A stretch of 64,000 nt of DNA. It comes from Blastocatellia bacterium (lineage in GTDB: Bacteria; Acidobacteriota; Blastocatellia; HR10). Below the pieces are notes generated by a model, which ran no database searches, had not been told where the DNA came from, and saw nothing but the letters and a program-made list of their open reading frames with translations. The stretch spans positions 114,414 through 178,413 of the forward strand of contig JANWYV010000045.1 of the NCBI GenBank assembly GCA_025055075.1, read 5' to 3'. Position 1 is the first letter of the stretch. The number at the start of each line of letters is the position of its first letter. Below, in pieces: positions 8,228-16,741 of the stretch. The position numbers were made by a program, and so were the translations under genes.

Positions 8228-9649
8228 CTATCGTTTCACCCGTCGCCACAGCTCGGCGAGCGCTTCCTGCGCTGCCGAGCGGCAAAAGGTCGCGGCCGCT
8301 TCCTCCGGCTTTCCCTTCACATCCTGGCCGAGCGAACGGGTCACGAGCGTCTCCATCTTCGTTGGCTCGATCCAGCGATAGTCGAGCCTCACGGTCGTCT
8401 TCTCGCTCGTCTCGATGCCAGCTCTCCGTCCGAGGAGTCCGCCGAGCCTTCGTCCCCAATCGGGCTTCGCCTCTCGAAGATTCAACGCGAGGATGTAATC
8501 CACGTGCTTAGCCTCAGCCTCGGCTTTGAGGGCCGCGGGATCGGCGGCCACTAAGCCGATCGCCTCAAGCTGTCCCCCTCCTCCATTTTCGAGCGCAGCG
8601 ATCACCTGCTCGCGAAGGGCGACGATGTCCAGTGAAGCGCCGGACTCATCAGTGAGCTGCACGCCGATGCGCAGAAGGCCCGTCCGCTTTGCGGGAACGG
8701 CTCGCGTCTCCCGCTCAGCCGCCGAGCGGGCGGTTTTCATCGCTTCCGAGAACGAGAGCGCGGTCTGTCGCCCGACGCTCGCCCAAAACGCCTCCGCATC
8801 GGCGATCTGGCGACAGTCGGCCGGCATCTCGAAGAGCGCGGCATCAGATGGTGTGGTCGAGAGGTCCGTCACTTCCGCGATCACGGACATCGTCTGGCCC
8901 TGGACGGTCATCGTCGCTTTGGTGAAGAGAGGGAGGTGATTGAGGAGCGAGGCATCCCCTTTCATGTCAATGCGAAAGCGATCCACGCAATCGGGGCGAG
9001 CCGTTGGCACAAGATGCGAAGGGGGCATTGGGCGCACGTCGCAACTCCAAATGGGGAGATCCGTGACCCACAGCTCCAAGGTCATCTCGAATCGCCCCGG
9101 CGAGCAGGCGTCGGGCGAAGCGTCGAGGACCTGCCGGACGAGCAGACGTCGAGCCGGACGGCCGAACATCTGCTTGCGCTCCCCCGTGTCAGTGATCTCT
9201 CCTCGGATTGAGACGATCCCTCCCCTTCGCGGGACTCCCGACCGGCGCGCCGCGTGTTGCGGAGCGGCGGATTCTTCGCGAGAGCGTTCGCCGATCTCGA
9301 TGAACGGTTGAATGAGGCACGTCCGATCGCGCACGTTGATGTAGATGGTGCGCTGGAGATCGCATTGCGTCAGCGTGACGAGCTGCTGGTGGCGATCCTC
9401 GCGGCGCTCACGGTTTCCGCGAACGAGGACGAGCATCTCGCCACCACCCGTAGGGAGGCGCATTCCTTCCATCTCCACGCGCGTCGCGAGGGTATAGCGA
9501 AGCGTCGTCTCGCGCTGGGACTGAGCGCCCACCCACTCGCTCGGAGAAAGTGAAGGGGGCATCACTGTGGCGTACAGGAGCAATCCTCCGGTGATCGCGC
9601 GGGATCGCCAACTGATGAGGCGACCATCGAAACCTTGATGTTCCCTCAT
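8228..9649 (-). CDS. Exported protein of unknown function
   Basis: This 473-residue protein starts at ATG 9649, preceded by AAAGGAGG with good spacing. A signal-like hydrophobic stretch follows (SRAITGGLLLYATVMPP). Residues about 45-270 alternate beta strands with a few cysteines (CDLQRTIYINVRDRTCLIQP; later CSPGRFEMTLELWVTDLPIWSC), suggesting disulfides outside the cytoplasm. The C-terminal third (LLRIGVQLTDESGASLDIVA, then a segment ending HVDYILALNLREAKP) resembles the modules used in outer-membrane-associated TolB/CsgG-like assembly factors, but only loosely. The same strand continues into the DUF4139 gene 183 bp downstream. I do not recognise a family with confidence. Confidence 0.6.
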   Translation of the reverse strand: MREHQGFDGRLISWRSRAITGGLLLYATVMPPSLSPSEWVGAQSQRETTLRYTLATRVEMEGMRLPTGGGEMLVLVRGNRERREDRHQQLVTLTQCDLQRTIYINVRDRTCLIQPFIEIGERSREESAAPQHAARRSGVPRRGGIVSIRGEITDTGERKQMFGRPARRLLVRQVLDASPDACSPGRFEMTLELWVTDLPIWSCDVRPMPPSHLVPTARPDCVDRFRIDMKGDASLLNHLPLFTKATMTVQGQTMSVIAEVTDLSTTPSDAALFEMPADCRQIADAEAFWASVGRQTALSFSEAMKTARSAAERETRAVPAKRTGLLRIGVQLTDESGASLDIVALREQVIAALENGGGGQLEAIGLVAADPAALKAEAEAKHVDYILALNLREAKPDWGRRLGGLLGRRAGIETSEKTTVRLDYRWIEPTKMETLVTRSLGQDVKGKPEEAAATFCRSAAQEALAELWRRVKR

Positions 9650-9664
9650 ATAGCCTCCTTTCAC

Positions 9665-9680
9665 GAGGATTTCGATCCTC
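9665..9680. repeat. Small hairpin with TTCG loop in the leader of the exported-protein gene
   Basis: GAGGAT and ATCCTC pair around TTCG, a 6-bp stem that lies 16 bases upstream of the minus-strand start at 9649. On the transcript strand the loop reads CGAA. It is a minor feature that could help position the ribosome; no function is claimed. Confidence 0.3.
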
Positions 9681-9801
9681 GCCCGTGCGCGATGCGCTCA
9701 AATGCGCGGTCATCCTACTACAAACAAGGCGCAGCCACAAGGATCGCGAAGAATTCCCCGAGCATCGGATTCGAAAGCCCCATCTCATTGAAGGGGCGAC
9801 G

Positions 9802-9819
9802 CCTCTCGACGTCGAGAGG
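9802..9819. repeat. 18-bp perfect inverted repeat upstream of the PhzF-like gene
   Basis: The half CCTCTCGAC is followed immediately by its reverse complement GTCGAGAGG. It lies 62 bp before the ATG at 9881 and covers TCGACG (9806-9811), a possible -35 that pairs with TATGCT (9828-9833) over 16 bp. This could be an operator or an mRNA hairpin. No regulator gene is adjacent. A second small stem, GAGGAT-TTCG-ATCCTC (9665-9680), lies in the leader of the divergent minus-strand gene. Confidence 0.45.
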
Positions 9820-9880
9820 GGCTTCGGCTATGCTTACGATTTCTCCGACAGCGATCGCTTGCGGGAGAACTACACTGACG

Positions 9881-10672
9881 ATGGGGACGCCGATCTTTCA
9901 GGTCAACGCCTTCACGGAGGTACCTTTCTCAGGCAATCCGGCAGCCGTGTGTGTGCTCTCGGAACCGAGAGATGCGCCGTGGATGCAGCGGGTCGCGCGG
10001 GAGATGAACCTCTCCGAGACGGCCTTCCTCTGGCCGGGGGAAGGCGGATTTCATCTCCGATGGTTCACGCCGACTGTCGAGGTCGAATTATGCGGCCATG
10101 CGACGCTGGCCAGCGCGCACATCTTGTGGACGGAGGGATATGTCGCTGCGCGCGAGCAGATTCGTTTCTTCACGCGAAGCGGCGTGCTCACGGCCGCGCG
10201 TCGCGATGAATGGATCGAGCTAGATTTCCCAGCGACTCCGGCCGAGCCGACGGAGGCGCCTCCCCGACTTCAAGAGAGCTTGGGCGTGACGCCGCGCTTT
10301 GTGGGTCGGAGCTGCTTCGATTATCTCGTTGAAGTCGAGTCCGAAGACGTCTTGCGACAGCTCGCCCCCAATTTCGCCTTGCTGGAGACGATTCCCACGC
10401 GCGGCGTCATCGTCACGAGTCGTTCGACGACGCTACCTTTTGATTTCGTCTCGCGCTTTTTCGCGCCGCGCGTCGGCGTCCCCGAGGATCCGGTCACGGG
10501 ATCGGCGCACTGCTGCCTAGGGCCATTCTGGGGCCAGCGACTCGGACGCACGGAGCTGCTCGCGTATCAGGCCTCTGCACGTGGCGGCGTGATTCGCATT
10601 CGTCTGGCCAACGATCGCGTCATCTTGGGCGGACAAGCCGTCACGATGTGGCGCGGCCATTTGCTGTGGTGA
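9881..10672 (+). CDS. PhzF-family isomerase/epimerase-like protein
   Basis: This 263-residue protein starts at ATG 9881, ten bases after GGGAGA. Longer in-frame upstream sequence is rejected because PhzF proteins begin with IFQVNAF-like residues. Visible signatures are PIFQVNAFTEVPFSGNPAAV at the N-terminus, EMNLSETAFL with the likely catalytic glutamate near residue 45, RWFTPTVEVELCGHATLASA, and in the second lobe GVPEDPVTGSAHCCLGPFW. PhzF proteins are two-lobed isomerases; the phenazine enzyme acts on trans-2,3-dihydro-3-hydroxyanthranilate, but most bacterial homologues have no assigned substrate and no phenazine genes are nearby. The M20 peptidase follows 29 bp downstream. Confidence 0.88.
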   Translation: MGTPIFQVNAFTEVPFSGNPAAVCVLSEPRDAPWMQRVAREMNLSETAFLWPGEGGFHLRWFTPTVEVELCGHATLASAHILWTEGYVAAREQIRFFTRSGVLTAARRDEWIELDFPATPAEPTEAPPRLQESLGVTPRFVGRSCFDYLVEVESEDVLRQLAPNFALLETIPTRGVIVTSRSTTLPFDFVSRFFAPRVGVPEDPVTGSAHCCLGPFWGQRLGRTELLAYQASARGGVIRIRLANDRVILGGQAVTMWRGHLLW

Positions 10673-10701
10673 ACGATTTCCGCTTGTGGGGAGTGCATGC
10701 C

Positions 10702-11841
10702 ATGCGCGAATGGACGATCCAGTTGTTGCGCGACCTGGTGGCCATCAATTCGGTGAATCCATCGCTCGTCTCCGACGGAGCGGGAGAGAGGGAGATCGCC
10801 GAACAGGTGGCCATGACGCTTCGACGCCTCGGCCTGGATGTCGAAGTCGCGGCAGTCGCCCCTCATCGTCCGAATGTCGTCGCCGTCTTAGAAGGGCGAG
10901 CGCCGGGTCGTTCCCTGATGTGGTGCGGACATTTGGATACGGTCGGCGTGATGGGGATGGATGCTCCATTTGAGCCGAGGGAGAAGGAAGGACGTCTCTA
11001 CGGGCGTGGCGCCCTGGACATGAAGGGCGGATTAGCCGCGATGATCGGCGCAGCGCGCGCACTGGCGCAGAAAGGAGGGATGCTGCGGGGCCGCGTGATC
11101 CTGGCCGCCGTCATTGACGAAGAGTACGCGAGCTTGGGCGCCGAAGCGCTGGTGAAAGCATGGAGGGCAGATGCCGCCGTGATCCTAGAGCCGACGGATC
11201 TGCAGATTGGCATCGCCCACAAAGGATTCGCGTGGATCGAAGTCGTGACTACGGGCATCGCGGCGCATGGGAGCCGCCCGCACGAAGGTCGAGATGCCAT
11301 CCTTCGAATGGGGCGCGTGCTGCAGCGGTTGGAATCGCTCGATCGCCGACTGCAAGCTCAGCCGCCGCATCCGCTGTTGGGAACGGCTTCCCTTCATGCG
11401 TCGTTGATTCGCGGCGGACGCGAGCTGAGCACGTATCCCGATGAATGCGTCCTTCAAATGGAGCGGCGGACGCTCGCTGGAGAGCCTCCGGGCGCCGCAT
11501 TGCGCGAAGTCGAGGAGCTACTGGATGAGGCGCGACGCGAAGATGCGGAATTCGTCGCTCATGCGCGACTGCTCTTCGAGCGACCGCCGTATGCGATCTC
11601 TCCGGATCACGAATTGCTGCGTCAGCTCGGAACGGCGCTGACGCGAATTGGCCGCTCACCGAGCTATGTGGGATTGAGTTTTTGGACGGATGCAGCGATC
11701 CTCGGTCGCGCGGGCATTCCCACGGTGGTCTTCGGACCCGGAGGAGCCGGCCTTCACGGCTTGGAAGAATACGTGAACGTGGACGATGTCCTCACCTGCG
11801 TTCGCGTCCTCACGGAATTGGCGGATCTCTTCAACGCATGA
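10702..11841 (+). CDS. M20-family metallopeptidase (ArgE/DapE/CPG2 type)
   Basis: This is a 379-residue protein. ATG 10702 is chosen over an upstream GTG inside the PhzF-like gene because it follows a GGGGAG site and matches the family N-terminus (LLRDLVAINSVNPSL). Zinc ligands and catalytic residues are readable: CGHLDTVGV (His, Asp), RGALDMKGG (bridging Asp), VIDEEYASLGAE (catalytic Glu and ligand Glu), and FGPGGAGLHGLEEYV (C-terminal His). The lid/dimerisation domain occupies about residues 170-285. Such enzymes hydrolyse N-acyl amino acids or small peptides; whether this is an acetylornithine deacetylase, a desuccinylase or a carboxypeptidase cannot be decided. It is cotranscribed with the PhzF-like gene. 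Confidence 0.9.
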   Translation: MREWTIQLLRDLVAINSVNPSLVSDGAGEREIAEQVAMTLRRLGLDVEVAAVAPHRPNVVAVLEGRAPGRSLMWCGHLDTVGVMGMDAPFEPREKEGRLYGRGALDMKGGLAAMIGAARALAQKGGMLRGRVILAAVIDEEYASLGAEALVKAWRADAAVILEPTDLQIGIAHKGFAWIEVVTTGIAAHGSRPHEGRDAILRMGRVLQRLESLDRRLQAQPPHPLLGTASLHASLIRGGRELSTYPDECVLQMERRTLAGEPPGAALREVEELLDEARREDAEFVAHARLLFERPPYAISPDHELLRQLGTALTRIGRSPSYVGLSFWTDAAILGRAGIPTVVFGPGGAGLHGLEEYVNVDDVLTCVRVLTELADLFNA

Positions 11842-12039
11842 GCTCCGAAGCCAAGGAGACGTCGCTCCCTCTCCCGCCAAACGGCAGGATAAGAGGCACA
11901 AAGGATGCGAAATCTCCTCGAGCGAATGCCGAGGCCGCGTTCGCATGGGGGCCTGACGAAAAGTTCGTGACAATATCTCCCGGCCGGGCACCTGCGTGAA
12001 CTGCGCAAGGAGAGAGCGTCTCTCTCGGGCGAGGACCTT

Positions 12040-13131
12040 TCACCGCGACGGTGGCTTCGCGGCGGCTTTCCTCACGGCGTAATACCCGGCGCGCGTTCGC
12101 GCTGTCAGGGGGCCGCGCTCCTTGTCGGAGATGACTTCGACGCGAACCGTGCGCCAGCTCCCATCTCGCTCGGGATTGCTCGGATAGTAGCCGATGGCAT
12201 ATTGCGTGCGCAGCTCTCGCGCGATGGCGCTGGCGATGGCGTCCAGCTCATCGAGGCTCTGCGGGAAGAAGGCGCGCCCGCCGGACTCGCGGGCCAACTC
12301 TTCGAGAAGCTTGCGCGCTCTCTTCTCTTGGCCGCTCAAGCGGCGGCTCTCCGTCTGTCGGAAGATAGTCGCCTCTCCGAGCCCCTCGGTGAAGCCGACG
12401 ACATAGACCTGCACCTCAGACCCGCGCAGCCGCTCCAGCACTTGCTCTCGGGTGTAGTAACTGTTGCGATCCTCGCCATCAGTGACGACCAGGATCGCCT
12501 TACGCCGATGTTTGCCGTATTTCTGCGCGTGCTCGACCGAGAGGTAGACGGCGTCCAGGAGCGCCGTCTGTCCACCCGCGATGAGATTATCGAGGGCATC
12601 GTGAATGAGGGAGACATCCTGCGTGAAATCTTCCAGCAGCTCCGCCTGTCCTTTGAACTCGACTAGGAAATACTCGTCTTCGGAATGGCTCTGACGCATG
12701 AGGCTCTTGGCGGCGGCAACGACCTTGTTGAGCTTGCGCCGCATGCTCCCGCTGGTGTCGAGCACCAAGCCGAGGCTCACCGGCGTCTCTTCCCGACTGA
12801 AGAACGCGATCTCTTGCCGCACGCCGTTCTCATAGACAGCGAAGCGTTCCTTCCCCAGATCGGCGACCACGTGATTGCGCCGATCAACGACGGTGACATC
12901 GAGGATGACCAGCTCAGCCGTCAGCGCGACGACCTCTCCGACCTCCTCCCCCCGCGACTGAGGCTCACCCTTCTTCTGCGCTCCTTGAGCAGATGGCGCT
13001 TGCTGCGGCCAAACGACGACGCTCATCCCGAGCCATGCGGCAAGCGCCCAAACAAGAGCGTGGGAGGCGCGAAGACCGCGATGTCGCTTCTCGTCGCGCA
13101 TCTGCCGATCATTGTTGTGGAGAGGTCGCAT
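12040..13131 (-). CDS. Secreted VWFA-related protein (acidobacterial type), second of a pair
   Basis: This 363-residue protein has an N-terminal signal segment (HALVWALAAWLGMSVVVWPQ) and a low-complexity linker. It then shows the LVILDVTVVDRRNHVVADLG opening typical of the Acidobacteriota VWFA-related domain. The MIDAS metal-binding motif is intact (DTSGSM, then GGQTALLDAVY, then TDGEDRNSYYT). The domain ends with ELRTQYAIGYYPSNPERDGS, and the typical last motif (TARTRAGYYA) follows. Its start overlaps the end of the preceding paralogue by 23 bp, implying translational coupling. The start may instead be ATG 13101. Function is unknown; extracellular protein binding is inferred from the VWA fold. 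Confidence 0.85.
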   Translation of the reverse strand: MRPLHNNDRQMRDEKRHRGLRASHALVWALAAWLGMSVVVWPQQAPSAQGAQKKGEPQSRGEEVGEVVALTAELVILDVTVVDRRNHVVADLGKERFAVYENGVRQEIAFFSREETPVSLGLVLDTSGSMRRKLNKVVAAAKSLMRQSHSEDEYFLVEFKGQAELLEDFTQDVSLIHDALDNLIAGGQTALLDAVYLSVEHAQKYGKHRRKAILVVTDGEDRNSYYTREQVLERLRGSEVQVYVVGFTEGLGEATIFRQTESRRLSGQEKRARKLLEELARESGGRAFFPQSLDELDAIASAIARELRTQYAIGYYPSNPERDGSWRTVRVEVISDKERGPLTARTRAGYYAVRKAAAKPPSR

Positions 13132-14077
13132 AGTATCCCTCGCGGGCTCGAACGGTCAACCGAGGCAATCCGCGCGGCGGGTTGACGCGCACGCGAATTC
13201 GGCGCCACTCGCCTTCGCGGGAGATGTTCGTTGGATAGAACCCGAGGCTGTACTGATGGCGCAGCTCGAGAGCGATCCGAGTGAGCACGTCATCGAGTTC
13301 AACGGGCGTATCTGGGAAGAAGGCGCGTCCGCCCGTGAGCGAGGTGATCTCCTCCAGAATCGAGCGACCGAGCGCCTCGTTCGAGGTCGCCCGCTCGTTC
13401 AACCCGAAGATGCCGATGGCGTAGATCTGCACGTCGGACTCTTTCACCAGGTCGCGCAACTGGCCGTAGGTATATCGCGAGGAGTTATCCTGCCCATCGC
13501 TGATGATGAGCAGGGCCTTGCGCGCATGTTTGCCCTGTCGCACCTTCTCGATCCCCAGGTACGCGGCATCATAGAGCGCCGTACGTCCCTCCGGAGCGAT
13601 GAGCATCAGCTTGGACATGATCGTCTCGGTGCTCATGGTGAAGTCCTGAACGAGCTGCACCCGATGATTGAAGGCGATCACGAAGAACTCGTCGTCGGGA
13701 TGGCTGGTGTCTAGAAACCGCCGCAGGGCGGCGCGGGCGCGAGTGATCTTCTCGCGCATGCTGCCGGAGACGTCGAAGATGATGCCGATGGAGAGGGGGG
13801 CGTCTTCCTCGCTGAAGAAGACGATCTCCTGCTTGATCTTCTCGTCGTAGATCTCGAAATGTTCCTTTCGCAAACCGGTGACGAACCGGTCATACGGATC
13901 CATGACCGTGACCGGGACGATGACGAGGTTCGTGCCCAGCCGGACAGCCGGCATTTGCTCCGAAGGGGCTCGTTGTCCAGTGGAAGGCATCCCCTGAACG
14001 GAAGGCGTCTGCGCCAGGATAAACGGAGTGACGAGCCAGAGGAGAGATCCGACCGTAGCGGCGCTCAGGGCTTTCAT
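13109..14077 (-). CDS. Secreted VWFA-related protein (acidobacterial type), first of a pair
   Basis: The start at 14077 gives 322 residues and follows GGGAGGAAAG with 8-base spacing. The signal peptide reads ALSAATVGSLLWLVTPFILA. The domain begins LGTNLVIVPVTVMDPYDRFV and has the MIDAS residues DVSGSM, GRTALYDAAY and SDGQDNSSRYT. The closing motifs are ELRHQYSLGFYPTN and TVRAREGYYA. It is a clear paralogue of the gene downstream, with which it overlaps by 23 bp. The two differ mainly in the first third and in the linker. It sits 136 bp after dnaB on the same strand and may have its own promoter. Confidence 0.87.
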   Translation of the reverse strand: MKALSAATVGSLLWLVTPFILAQTPSVQGMPSTGQRAPSEQMPAVRLGTNLVIVPVTVMDPYDRFVTGLRKEHFEIYDEKIKQEIVFFSEEDAPLSIGIIFDVSGSMREKITRARAALRRFLDTSHPDDEFFVIAFNHRVQLVQDFTMSTETIMSKLMLIAPEGRTALYDAAYLGIEKVRQGKHARKALLIISDGQDNSSRYTYGQLRDLVKESDVQIYAIGIFGLNERATSNEALGRSILEEITSLTGGRAFFPDTPVELDDVLTRIALELRHQYSLGFYPTNISREGEWRRIRVRVNPPRGLPRLTVRAREGYYATSPQQ

Positions 14078-14213
14078 TTTCTTTCCTCCCACAGCTCTCT
14101 GAGCGGCCAATCCACATCGCCACGTTCGACCGGCGCCCTGATTGGCCGAAAGGTATTTTAGCATCGCCTCGCTGCCGCTGCCATCCGCGGGCGGCTTCCC
14201 GGAGCTGGCGCCT

Positions 14214-15548
14214 CTATTCCTGCCAGAGATTCTCGAACCGCGTGAACTCCTTCACGAAGGCCACCTGCACGCTCCCCGTCGGCCCGTTGCGTTGCTTTCC
14301 GATGATGATCTCGGCGATCCCTTCGTTCTCCTCGCCCGGATTGTACATCTCCTCGCGATAGACGAAGAGCACCACATCGGCATCCTGTTCGAGCGATCCC
14401 GAGTCGCGCAAGTCCGAGAGCTGCGGTCGGTGACTGGTTCGCGCTTCGGGCGCGCGCGAGAGCTGACTCACGGCGATCAATGGCACGTTCAAATCCTTGG
14501 CGATTTGCTTCAGCTCGCGCGAGATGGCTGAGACCTCCTGCTGCCGATTCTCGAATCGTCCTCGGGTGGCCATCATCTGCAGGTAATCCACGATGAGCAG
14601 ATCCAATCCCTTCTCATGCTTGAGGCGTCGCGCTTTGGCGCGCAACTCCAGCGGCGTCATCGCGGGCGTATCGTCAATGAAGATCTTGCACGCCGCCAGC
14701 CTCCCCAAGGCTTCCGCCAAGCGCCCCCATTCCTCGCGGCTCAAGAATCCTCCACGAAACCGATGGAGATTGATCCGCGCGGCGGAGCAGAGCATGCGCT
14801 GCACGAGCTGCTCCTTGCTCATCTCGAGGCTGGCGATCCCGACCGTGTATCCCTTCTCGGCGACATTTTGAGCGATCGAGAGCGCGAAGCTCGTCTTCCC
14901 CGAGGAGGGCCGCCCAGCGACGATGATCATATCGCCAGATTGAAGCCCCGAGGTCATTTGATCCAAATCGGTGAATCCCGTCGGCAATCCCGTGATCATC
15001 TGCGGCCGACCAGCCATCTGCTCGACGTGAAGGAGCTGCGCGCGCGCGATCTCCCCGATGCCGACAAAGCCACGCGTCGCGCGCTCTTCAGCAATGCGCA
15101 GGATCGCCGCTTGGGCGCGATCGATGACCTCCTCAGGATCCTCAGGAGCACCCAAACATTCGGTGATGATCTGCTGGGCGGCGCGAATCAATTTCCGCAA
15201 GAGCGATTTCTCGCGAACAATGCGGACGTAGTGCTCGATGTTCTGAAGCTGCGGCAGGCCGTCCATCAATCGGGCGATGGCCACGGCTCCCCCCACCTGC
15301 TCCAATTCGCCCGAAGCCGCCAGTTCCTCCTTGAGGGTGATCGGGTCCACGGGACGTCCCTTCTCGTAGAGCGCGATCATCTTCTCGAAGATGCGCCGAT
15401 GAGCGTCCACGTAAAAGTCCTCGCGATTCAGGTGAGCCAGGACGTGATGCAGCGCGGTATTATCGAGTAGGATGAGGCCGAGGATCGAACGCTCCGTCTC
15501 GACCGCGTGCGGCAATGTGACCGCCGAATCTTCGTAGACCCCCGACAT
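14214..15548 (-). CDS. dnaB: Replicative DNA helicase DnaB
   Basis: This hexameric 5'-3' helicase of the replication fork is 444 residues long. Start 15548 follows GAGGAGGG, and the protein then begins shortly before LPHAVETERSILGLILLDN, the usual DnaB N-terminus. The N-terminal helical domain (about 15-115) binds primase. The C-terminal RecA-like domain shows Walker A AGRPSSGKTSFAL, Walker B DLLIVDYLQMM, the sensor-type segment VPLIAVSQLSRAPE and the arginine-finger region RPQLSDLRDSGSLEQDADVV. Length and motifs are normal. A promoter with a perfect -10 lies directly upstream. Confidence 0.97.
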   Translation of the reverse strand: MSGVYEDSAVTLPHAVETERSILGLILLDNTALHHVLAHLNREDFYVDAHRRIFEKMIALYEKGRPVDPITLKEELAASGELEQVGGAVAIARLMDGLPQLQNIEHYVRIVREKSLLRKLIRAAQQIITECLGAPEDPEEVIDRAQAAILRIAEERATRGFVGIGEIARAQLLHVEQMAGRPQMITGLPTGFTDLDQMTSGLQSGDMIIVAGRPSSGKTSFALSIAQNVAEKGYTVGIASLEMSKEQLVQRMLCSAARINLHRFRGGFLSREEWGRLAEALGRLAACKIFIDDTPAMTPLELRAKARRLKHEKGLDLLIVDYLQMMATRGRFENRQQEVSAISRELKQIAKDLNVPLIAVSQLSRAPEARTSHRPQLSDLRDSGSLEQDADVVLFVYREEMYNPGEENEGIAEIIIGKQRNGPTGSVQVAFVKEFTRFENLWQE

Positions 15549-15566
15549 GACCCTCCTCGCGATGGG

Positions 15567-15594
15567 ATTATAGCGCGCAGGGGCTTCGTGCAAA
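15567..15594 (-). promoter_or_regulatory. Probable dnaB promoter
   Basis: On the minus strand, TTTGCA (15594-15589, four of six) is separated by 16 bp from a perfect TATAAT (15572-15567). The predicted start near 15560 leaves a leader of only about a dozen bases, just enough for the AGGAGGG ribosome-binding site (15557-15551) ahead of ATG 15548. The plus-strand promoter of the neighbouring gene begins 12 bp away, so this is a divergent promoter region. Confidence 0.6.
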
Positions 15595-15605
15595 AAGTTC
15601 CCTGG

Positions 15606-15635
15606 TGGACAAGAGCGACATCTTCGCCGTATGAT
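15606..15635 (+). promoter_or_regulatory. Candidate promoter of the IPT/beta-propeller gene and downstream run
   Basis: TGGACA (15606-15611, five of six) is followed after 18 bp by TATGAT (15630-15635, five of six). The start would be near 15642, 38 bases ahead of ATG 15680. The -10 is part of a small inverted repeat (CGTAT/ATACG, 15628-15641) that could add regulation. This is the only convincing promoter seen ahead of the nine-gene plus-strand run. Confidence 0.55.
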
Positions 15636-15679
15636 TATACGTCGCGCGTGCCGGAAGGCCCACATGAGATGATGCCGAT

Positions 15680-16714
15680 ATGAGGCCAGCGATCATCAGC
15701 GTCTCGCCGCCGGCTGGCGTTGACGGCGGAGAAGTGATCATCACGTGCCAGAATCTGGATACGAGCCGATTCGGGCGCTTTCGCGTTCTCTTCGGGGACG
15801 TGGCCGGGCGCATCGTCGGCGCCTCGCCGCATCGGGTGACGGTCGCTGTTCCGGGCGAGGCGGGACGAGAACCGCAACCAGTGCCGCTCGCGATTGAGGT
15901 CAATGGCGAGCGCAGTTCGAGCGTCCCCTTCCTGGTCGGCCGCTTGATCGCCACGGAATTGCACCCGGTGACGAATCCCGCTTACGACATCGAGAGCGGC
16001 TACATCTACGTCACCTACAGCGGTAGTCGAGGGCAGAAGGTCCCGTGCTCGATCTATCGCATCTCGCCCCTTGGGGAGAAGAGCGAGTTCCTGCACGACA
16101 TCATGAATGCGACGGCGATCGCCTTCGATCGCGAGGGAACGATGTTCGTGACGAGCCGCTACGATGGGACGGTCTACCGAATCTCGCCCTTCAAAGAAGC
16201 GGAACCCTTCGCTCGCGATCTGGGCATCGCGACGGGCTTGGCGTTCGATCGTGAGGGGCGCATGTTCGTCGGCGATCGCAGCGGGACGATCTTCGCCGTG
16301 AACGAGATCGGTGAAGCGAAGCCTTTCGTGGAACTGGAGCCGAGTGTCTCGGCCTATCATTTGGCCTTCGGCCCCGATGGCCATCTGTACGTGACCGGAC
16401 CGACGGCATCCAGCAACGAGTCCATTTATCGGATTTCTCCCGACGGAGAGGTGAGCTTCTTCTTCACGGGACTCGGGCGGCCGCAAGGGCTCGCCTTCGA
16501 CGTGGAGGGGAATCTCTATGTGGCCGCCAGTTGGCGCGGGCGCCGCGGCATCGTCAAGATCACCCCGCGGGGCGAAGCGGACCTTTTCGTCGCGGGGAAG
16601 ACGCTCGTCGGTCTGGCCTTCGACGATGCCGGCAATATGATCTTGGCGAGCACGCAAGGGGAGATTTACATGCTCCCCATGGGGATTCGGGGATACCTGC
16701 TCGAGTTGTGGTGA
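15680..16714 (+). CDS. IPT/TIG domain plus NHL/SMP-30-like beta-propeller protein
   Basis: This is a 344-residue protein. Residues 1-90 look like an IPT/TIG immunoglobulin-like domain (IISVSPPAGVDGGEVIITCQ, VTVAVPGEAG). Residues about 95-340 contain repeated propeller blades with the recurring pattern AIAFDREGTMFVTS, GLAFDREGRMFVG, HLAFGPDGHLYVTG, GLAFDVEGNLYVA and GLAFDDAGNMILAS, each followed by a strand like YRISP. That is a six-bladed NHL/SMP-30-like fold, usually used for ligand binding or sugar-lactone chemistry. There is no signal peptide, which is unusual for a TIG-containing protein. No catalytic metal site can be assigned. It starts the plus-strand run ending near 24.5 kb. Confidence 0.78.
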   Translation: MRPAIISVSPPAGVDGGEVIITCQNLDTSRFGRFRVLFGDVAGRIVGASPHRVTVAVPGEAGREPQPVPLAIEVNGERSSSVPFLVGRLIATELHPVTNPAYDIESGYIYVTYSGSRGQKVPCSIYRISPLGEKSEFLHDIMNATAIAFDREGTMFVTSRYDGTVYRISPFKEAEPFARDLGIATGLAFDREGRMFVGDRSGTIFAVNEIGEAKPFVELEPSVSAYHLAFGPDGHLYVTGPTASSNESIYRISPDGEVSFFFTGLGRPQGLAFDVEGNLYVAASWRGRRGIVKITPRGEADLFVAGKTLVGLAFDDAGNMILASTQGEIYMLPMGIRGYLLELW

Positions 16715-16741
16715 GCAGGTCCCAGAAAGGAGCGAGCGACC

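Noticed and set aside
12006..12030. Hairpin GAGAGA/TCTCTC between the convergent M20 peptidase and VWA genes as a terminator
   Set aside because: The 6-bp stem has no T tract on either strand, too weak to call.
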